A DNA stretch of 10,392 nt from Clostridia bacterium (GTDB lineage Bacteria > Bacillota > Clostridia > Oscillospirales > Acutalibacteraceae): positions 1 to 10,392 of the forward strand of contig JAFRZS010000069.1 of the NCBI GenBank assembly GCA_017442445.1, read 5' to 3'. This document shows positions 6,157-10,392 of the stretch, piece after piece. Within the stretch, counting starts at the first letter, position 1; each line of letters begins with the position of its first letter. The translations under genes and the position numbers were made by a program. The notes under the pieces are model-generated. The model saw only the letters and a program-made list of their open reading frames with translations. It was not told the origin of the DNA and ran no database searches.

Positions 6157-7329
6157 TTATTTTATTATTTCAATCTTTGTGATTCCCATTTTATCGGCAT
6201 AAACCTCTGCTTCTTCAAATGTCTGAGCAACACTGTATTCACAGCTTATTCCTTGCGCTCTTAATTCTTTTGCACGGGCAATACCCTTTGCTTCAGAACC
6301 TTCTTCAGAGAAGATAAGAATTTCAGGTGCGGGAATTTTTTCAACATCGCCTCTTTTAAGCATAGCCTTTGAGAGTGCGTTTATATCAACACCAAAGCCT
6401 GTTGCAGGCATATCCTTTCCGAATTCTCCTATGAGGTTATCGTATCTTCCGCCTGACAAAGCAATAAGTCCTGAGCCTTCAATATATCCTCTGAAAACAA
6501 TACCTGTATAATAATTGTTTCTGTGGACAAGGCTTAAATCTATATCAATTTTCTTATCAAGTCCCAATTCTTTGAGGGAATTGAAAATTCTTCTTATGTA
6601 CTCAATAGCCGCTTTTGCTTCATGACCCGAATACAAAGCAAGAGCTTCGTCAAGGATTTCCTCACCGCCGAAAAGCTTCGGAATTTTTCTGATTGCAGAA
6701 ATTACTTTGCTGTCACCCATTTTATCAAGAATTTCATTGAGAGCGATGCAGTTTTTGGTTTCAATATATTCTGCGATAAGCTCTTTTGTAGCATCGTCTG
6801 CCTTGAGCTTTGAAATAAGCTCTCTGAAATATCCTGCATGACCGATTTCAATTCTGTAGTCAGGTGCCTGACAGCTCTCTAAAGCATCAAAAGCCATTGT
6901 GAGAATTTCCATATCAGCTTTATATCCGCCTGCACCGATAAGCTCAATACCGCTCTGTGAGGTTTCGTTGCTGTGACCGGAATAAGTCTTGCATCTTTTG
7001 AAAACCTGCTGAGTATAGTAAAGTCTTACGGGAGGCTCTGTATTCTGAAGTCTTGTTGCTGTAATTCTCGCAATCGGGAGAGTATTATCAGCTCTTAACG
7101 CCATAAGTCTTCCCCTTGAGTCAGAAAGAACAAACAAATCCTCCTGTGAAATACCTGAGCTTTCTCTGTCATAGACATCAAAAAATTCAATGGTCGGTGT
7201 GATTACTTTCTTATATCCGCAAGATTTGAATAAGGTTGCAAGTGCACTCTCAATCTTGCGACGAGCCATACATTCGTCAAATAAATAGTCTTTTGTACCC
7301 TCGGGTGTTACTTTTGAAAATTTACTCAT
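6157..7329 (-). CDS. hisZ: ATP phosphoribosyltransferase regulatory subunit (HisZ)
   Basis: HisZ is a catalytically dead relative of histidyl-tRNA synthetase that activates short HisG and carries the histidine feedback site. The 390 residues show the class II synthetase core: PEGTKDYL (9-16), LRADNTLPIAR (78-88), a motif 2 region (VFKRC...SQSGIELIG, 109-131) and motif 3 (LSGGRYDNLIGEFG...ATGFGVDI, 291-315). The histidine-A motif of true HisRS (RGLDYYT) is replaced by HRNNYYTGIVF (269-279), which argues against a tRNA-charging enzyme. A short C-terminal alpha/beta region takes the place of the anticodon domain. GGAGG five bases before ATG sets the start. It is the first gene of the his operon, preceded by the promoter and operator at 7351-7397, and is paired with hisG as its subunit partner. 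Confidence 0.94.
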   Translation of the reverse strand: MSKFSKVTPEGTKDYLFDECMARRKIESALATLFKSCGYKKVITPTIEFFDVYDRESSGISQEDLFVLSDSRGRLMALRADNTLPIARITATRLQNTEPPVRLYYTQQVFKRCKTYSGHSNETSQSGIELIGAGGYKADMEILTMAFDALESCQAPDYRIEIGHAGYFRELISKLKADDATKELIAEYIETKNCIALNEILDKMGDSKVISAIRKIPKLFGGEEILDEALALYSGHEAKAAIEYIRRIFNSLKELGLDKKIDIDLSLVHRNNYYTGIVFRGYIEGSGLIALSGGRYDNLIGEFGKDMPATGFGVDINALSKAMLKRGDVEKIPAPEILIFSEEGSEAKGIARAKELRAQGISCEYSVAQTFEEAEVYADKMGITKIEIIK

Positions 7330-7342
7330 ATTATCCTCCGTT

Positions 7343-7354
7343 GTGCTTTTGCAC
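7343..7354 (-). other. Small hairpin in the hisZ leader
   Basis: GTGC and GCAC flank a four-base A loop (minus strand) and sit between the expected transcription start and the GGAGG of hisZ. The stem is only four base pairs and overlaps the downstream operator arm. It may be only a by-product of that operator. The leader is too short for a T-box or a peptide-coding attenuator. Confidence 0.35.
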
Positions 7355-7388
7355 TTTAGCGTGGTAATATGCTAACACACTAAAGTGT
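7351..7388 (-). promoter_or_regulatory. Putative repressor operator: inverted repeat around the his promoter -10 box
   Basis: Two 12-base arms match as an inverted repeat at 11 of 12 positions: 7352-7363 (CACTTTAGCGTG) and 7376-7387 (CACACTAAAGTG), separated by 12 bases. The upstream arm is itself a dyad, ACACT-AA-AGTGT at 7377-7388, lying between the -35 and -10 boxes. The other arm covers the expected start site. A protein bound to both would block RNA polymerase. A histidine-responsive repressor such as the TrpR-family regulator predicted for Firmicutes his genes is a candidate, by inference only. Confidence 0.6.
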
Positions 7389-7397
7389 ATCTGTCAA
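7369..7397 (-). promoter_or_regulatory. Promoter of the his operon
   Basis: On the minus strand a perfect TTGACA (7392-7397) is followed after exactly 17 bases by TAGCAT (7369-7374), four of six matches to the consensus with the key first two and last two bases correct. It lies nine bases after the polC stop. The start site would be near 7362, giving a leader of about 33 bases before hisZ. Confidence 0.75.
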
Positions 7398-7406
7398 GTA
7401 TTTTTA

Positions 7407-10392
7407 TCAGAAAAATGAAATCTGTGTAGAATCGGGAAGGCTTTCAAGTGCACCGGCATTTCTTAAAGCTGTGATAACCGCACTTGAAATTGATGCTCTG
7501 CGCTGTAAATCTTCAACCGAGATATATTCACCCTCGCCGTCATCTCTTGCCGCCTGTAAAGAATCTGCGGCAACCTCACCTGTACCTTCAAGAGCACTGA
7601 AAGCAAGGCGGATTTTTCCGTCTTCAATTTTATAGACTCTTGCATCGGATTTATATAAATCTATCGGTAAGAATTCAACACCTCTTGCCATCATTTCATT
7701 GACAACCTGTAATGCTGTGAACAAGCTTTCTTCCTTGGCTGTTGTCAATTCCTTAGGCTTGTTTGTGATTTCCTTCATTTTTTCCCTTACAGCTTCAATA
7801 CCGCCTGAAATAATTGTAGCATTAAGATCTCCTCCGCGTACGGTCATAAATGCCGCATAGTATTCAAGAGGATGATAAATCTTATACCAACCCAATCTCA
7901 ATGCCGCGATAACATACGCCGCTGCGTGAGCCTTCGGGAACATATATTTGATTTTAAGGCACGATTCAATATACCATTCGGGAACACCGTGTTTTCTCAT
8001 TTCAGCCTTATGTTCATCTGTCAGTAATTTGGGTGCGTTACCCTTTCTGACGATTTCCATAATTTTGAACGCCATCAAAGGATCAACGCCCTTGTGCATC
8101 AGATAAACCATAATACTGTCACGGGTTCCGATAACCTCTGAAATTGTGCAGGTGCCGTTGTGAATAAGATCCTGTGCATTACCTAACCAAACATCAGTAC
8201 CGTGTGAAAGTCCTGATATCTGCAGAAGATCAGAGAAGTTTTTTGGTTGCGCTTCAACAAGCATCTGTCTTACGAAAGGTGTTCCCATTTCAGGAATTGA
8301 CAAAGTACCTGTATTACAGGAAATATCTTCTTCCGTAACTCCCAGAACTTCGGGACTTACTATCATCTGATAAAGCTTCGGATCGCAGACATCTGCATCC
8401 ATTACGGAAATACCTGTGAGATCCTCAAGATATTTATATAAGGTCGGCACATCGTGTCCGAGGTTATCAAGCTTCAGAATAGTATCATGAAGCGAGTGGA
8501 AGTCAAAGTGAGTTGTTTTACCCTTTGTCGAGTCATTAGCGGGATACTGTATGGGGGTAAAATCCTCCGCATCTCTGTCAGCAGGAACGATAACCATTCC
8601 TCCGGGGTGCTGACCTGTTGTACGCTTTACACCTACACAGCCGAGCATCAGGCGTTCTTCCTCAGCTTTGTTGACAGTCTTTCCTCTTTCGTCAAGATAT
8701 TTTTTAACATATCCGTAAGCGGTTTTATCGGCAACAGTACCTATTGTACCGGCTTTGAAAACATGTGATGTGCCGAAAAGCTCTTCTGTATATCTGTGCG
8801 CTCTTGACTGATATTCACCTGCAAAGTTGAGATCGATATCGGGCTGTTTATCACCGTTGAAACCTAAGAATGTTTCAAACGGTATATCGTGTCCGTCACG
8901 AGCCATAGGTGTATTACAATGAGGACAGTTTTTAGGCGGCATATCGTAGCCTGAGCCGTAGCTTCCGTCCATTATAAATTCGCTATGCTTACAGTTTTTG
9001 CAGAGGTAATGCGGGAACAGAGGATTAACCTCTGAAATACCTGCGGCATTCGCAACGAAAGACGAACCTACCGAACCTCTGGAACCGACATAATAGCCGT
9101 TATCCTCGGAGTTTTTAACAAGCTTCTGTGCGATAACATACAAAACAGCGAAGCCGTTTTTAATAATTGACGTCAGCTCTTTTTCAAGTCTTTCGTGAAC
9201 ATATTCGGGAAGCGGTGAACCGTACATTCCTTCAGTTCTTTCGTAGCAGATTCTTCTTAATTCTTCCTCTGCTCCGTCAATGTGGGGCGGATAGTTTCCG
9301 TCAGGTATCGGCTTTATAACCTCTACCATATCTGCAATCTTATTTGTATTTTCGACAACTACCTCATAGGCGGTTTCTTCACCGAGATATCTGAATTCAT
9401 CAAGCATTTCCTGAGTTGTTCTGAAATAAAGAGGTGCCTGATTGTCGGCATCTGTAAATCCTTTTGATGCCATCAGAATCGCTCTGTAAACGCTGTCGGT
9501 CGGGTCCATAAAATGAACGTCACCTGTTGCGACAACAAGTTTGCCGAGCTTGTCCGCCATAGAAATAATTGATTTATTTATATTTTCAACTGCCGTCATA
9601 TCAGGCAGTATTCCGTCACGAACTAAAAATTCATTATTGCCGTTGGGCTGTATTTCAAGATAGTCATAAAATTCAGCAATTTTCATCTGTTCTTCAACAG
9701 ACTTGCCGTCTAAAATTGACCTGTATAATTCACCCGCTTCACAGGCACTGCCTATGATAAGTCCTTCTCTGTGCTTTATGAGTTCGGATCTCGGTATTCT
9801 CGGATTTCTCTTGAAATACTCAATATTTGATAAAGATATAAGCTTGTATAAATTTTTAAGACCGACTAAATTTTTAGCCAACAAAATAATATGATATGTT
9901 TTGTTTTTTGCTTCGGGGTCATAGTCGGGTATCATATCGTCAAGGAGATAACCTTCCATGCCGTAAATGATTTTAACATCTGTTCCCTTTGCGCCGTTCA
10001 TAGCATCGGGGAATGCCTGAACAACACCGTGGTCGGTAATTGCAATTGCTTTGTGTCCCCATTTCTGTGCTCGTTTTACAAGGTCCTTTGCAGATGCAAT
10101 TCCGTCAAAGTTTGACATATTGGTATGTAAATGAAGCTCAACTCTTTTAACCTCGGCGTCATCTGTTTTCTCAATCTTTTCAACAACTGACAAAGCATTT
10201 GGCATAAGGCAATAGTCTTTTATATACTTATCAAAAACCAATGAGCCTCTGATAAGAACAGTTTTACCCTTGTCAACATTTGCAAGAATTTCCTTCATGT
10301 TTTCCTTGCGGTCAAACATTTTTACTGTATATGAGCCTGTGTTGTCGGTGATATTGAATGTTACGGCATAGCTTCTTCCGTCACGGGTTTCG
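7407..10392 (-). CDS. polC: DNA polymerase III alpha subunit, PolC type, lacking the internal exonuclease domain (5' partial)
   Basis: PolC is the main replicative polymerase of Firmicutes. The frame is open through the right edge, giving 994 residues; numbers here count from Met at 10317-10319. Upstream of it the frame still encodes OB-fold sequence (GRSYAVTFNITD, TGSYTVKMF), so that Met is internal. Next comes a PHP domain with all metal ligands in place (H63, H65, D96-H97, E122, H143, C193, D267, H269). The GSRGSVGSS loop (412-420), a zinc site (C440, C443, C465, C468), the catalytic PDIDLNF (D494, D496) and THFDFH (D606), a KYMFPKAHAAAY stretch and the end QISFF, a clamp-binding motif, follow. 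The roughly 170-200 residue exonuclease normally inserted in the PHP domain is absent: E122 and H143 are only 21 residues apart and no DxETTG motif appears. The gene sits directly upstream of the his promoter with no terminator between. Confidence 0.95.
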   Translation of the reverse strand, partial: ETRDGRSYAVTFNITDNTGSYTVKMFDRKENMKEILANVDKGKTVLIRGSLVFDKYIKDYCLMPNALSVVEKIEKTDDAEVKRVELHLHTNMSNFDGIASAKDLVKRAQKWGHKAIAITDHGVVQAFPDAMNGAKGTDVKIIYGMEGYLLDDMIPDYDPEAKNKTYHIILLAKNLVGLKNLYKLISLSNIEYFKRNPRIPRSELIKHREGLIIGSACEAGELYRSILDGKSVEEQMKIAEFYDYLEIQPNGNNEFLVRDGILPDMTAVENINKSIISMADKLGKLVVATGDVHFMDPTDSVYRAILMASKGFTDADNQAPLYFRTTQEMLDEFRYLGEETAYEVVVENTNKIADMVEVIKPIPDGNYPPHIDGAEEELRRICYERTEGMYGSPLPEYVHERLEKELTSIIKNGFAVLYVIAQKLVKNSEDNGYYVGSRGSVGSSFVANAAGISEVNPLFPHYLCKNCKHSEFIMDGSYGSGYDMPPKNCPHCNTPMARDGHDIPFETFLGFNGDKQPDIDLNFAGEYQSRAHRYTEELFGTSHVFKAGTIGTVADKTAYGYVKKYLDERGKTVNKAEEERLMLGCVGVKRTTGQHPGGMVIVPADRDAEDFTPIQYPANDSTKGKTTHFDFHSLHDTILKLDNLGHDVPTLYKYLEDLTGISVMDADVCDPKLYQMIVSPEVLGVTEEDISCNTGTLSIPEMGTPFVRQMLVEAQPKNFSDLLQISGLSHGTDVWLGNAQDLIHNGTCTISEVIGTRDSIMVYLMHKGVDPLMAFKIMEIVRKGNAPKLLTDEHKAEMRKHGVPEWYIESCLKIKYMFPKAHAAAYVIAALRLGWYKIYHPLEYYAAFMTVRGGDLNATIISGGIEAVREKMKEITNKPKELTTAKEESLFTALQVVNEMMARGVEFLPIDLYKSDARVYKIEDGKIRLAFSALEGTGEVAADSLQAARDDGEGEYISVEDLQRRASISSAVITALRNAGALESLPDSTQISFF

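Noticed and set aside
6157..7329. Reading this gene as histidyl-tRNA synthetase (hisS)
   Set aside because: The HisRS signature RGLDYYT is replaced by HRNNYYTG, the C-terminal anticodon domain is short, and it sits directly before a short-form hisG, all pointing to HisZ.
7330..7363. T-box or leader-peptide attenuator for histidine
   Set aside because: The leader is only about 33 bases with one four-base-pair stem and no histidine codon run; there is no room for either device.
7407..10319. Treating polC as complete from the Met at 10317-10319
   Set aside because: The frame is open to the right edge and encodes OB-fold sequence upstream of this Met, so the gene continues outside the window.

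Overview
The window looks like chromosomal DNA from an AT-rich member of the Clostridia (Firmicutes), possibly the Ruminococcaceae/Oscillospiraceae side. The evidence is a Gram-positive-type PolC replicase, a short-form HisG with a HisZ partner, separate HisI and HisE proteins, a phosphatase-free HisB, a prolyl-tRNA synthetase with the C-terminal cysteine domain, and strong AGGAGG-type ribosome binding sites. The family-level placement is inference.

Layout. Bases 1-230 hold the last 75 codons of proS on the + strand, closed by a hairpin terminator (235-265). A gene-free stretch of about 200 bases (231-433) follows, with a degenerate heptanucleotide repeat, two further hairpins and the terminator of the opposing operon. 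Everything else is on the minus strand. In transcription order it is polC (entering from the right edge, 5' end outside), hisZ, hisG, hisD, hisC, hisB, hisA, hisI, hisE, then an MNT-type nucleotidyltransferase and a HEPN protein. The his genes are packed with 1-8 base overlaps or gaps of at most 15 bases and were probably co-transcribed from a promoter at 7369-7397. That promoter overlaps a 12-base inverted repeat, a likely repressor operator. The MNT/HEPN pair has its own promoter, whose -35 box lies inside the last codons of hisE. No terminator is visible between polC and the hairpin at 392-428, so the layers could read through into each other.

Function. The his cluster encodes HisZG (step 1), HisE (2), HisI (3), HisA (4), HisB (6), HisC (7) and HisD (last two oxidations). 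The IGP synthase genes hisH and hisF and any histidinol-phosphatase are absent, so the pathway must be completed from elsewhere in the genome. The MNT/HEPN pair resembles toxin-antitoxin modules of the MntA-HepT kind, but its HEPN member lacks the usual RX4-6H motif. PolC keeps intact PHP, polymerase, zinc and clamp-binding elements, but the proofreading exonuclease normally inserted in the PHP domain is missing. This is the most notable departure from textbook gene content.

I found no clearly new multi-gene system. The points most worth following are the exonuclease-less PolC, the his promoter operator, the incomplete his gene set, and the HEPN/MNT pair hooked onto the end of the his operon.
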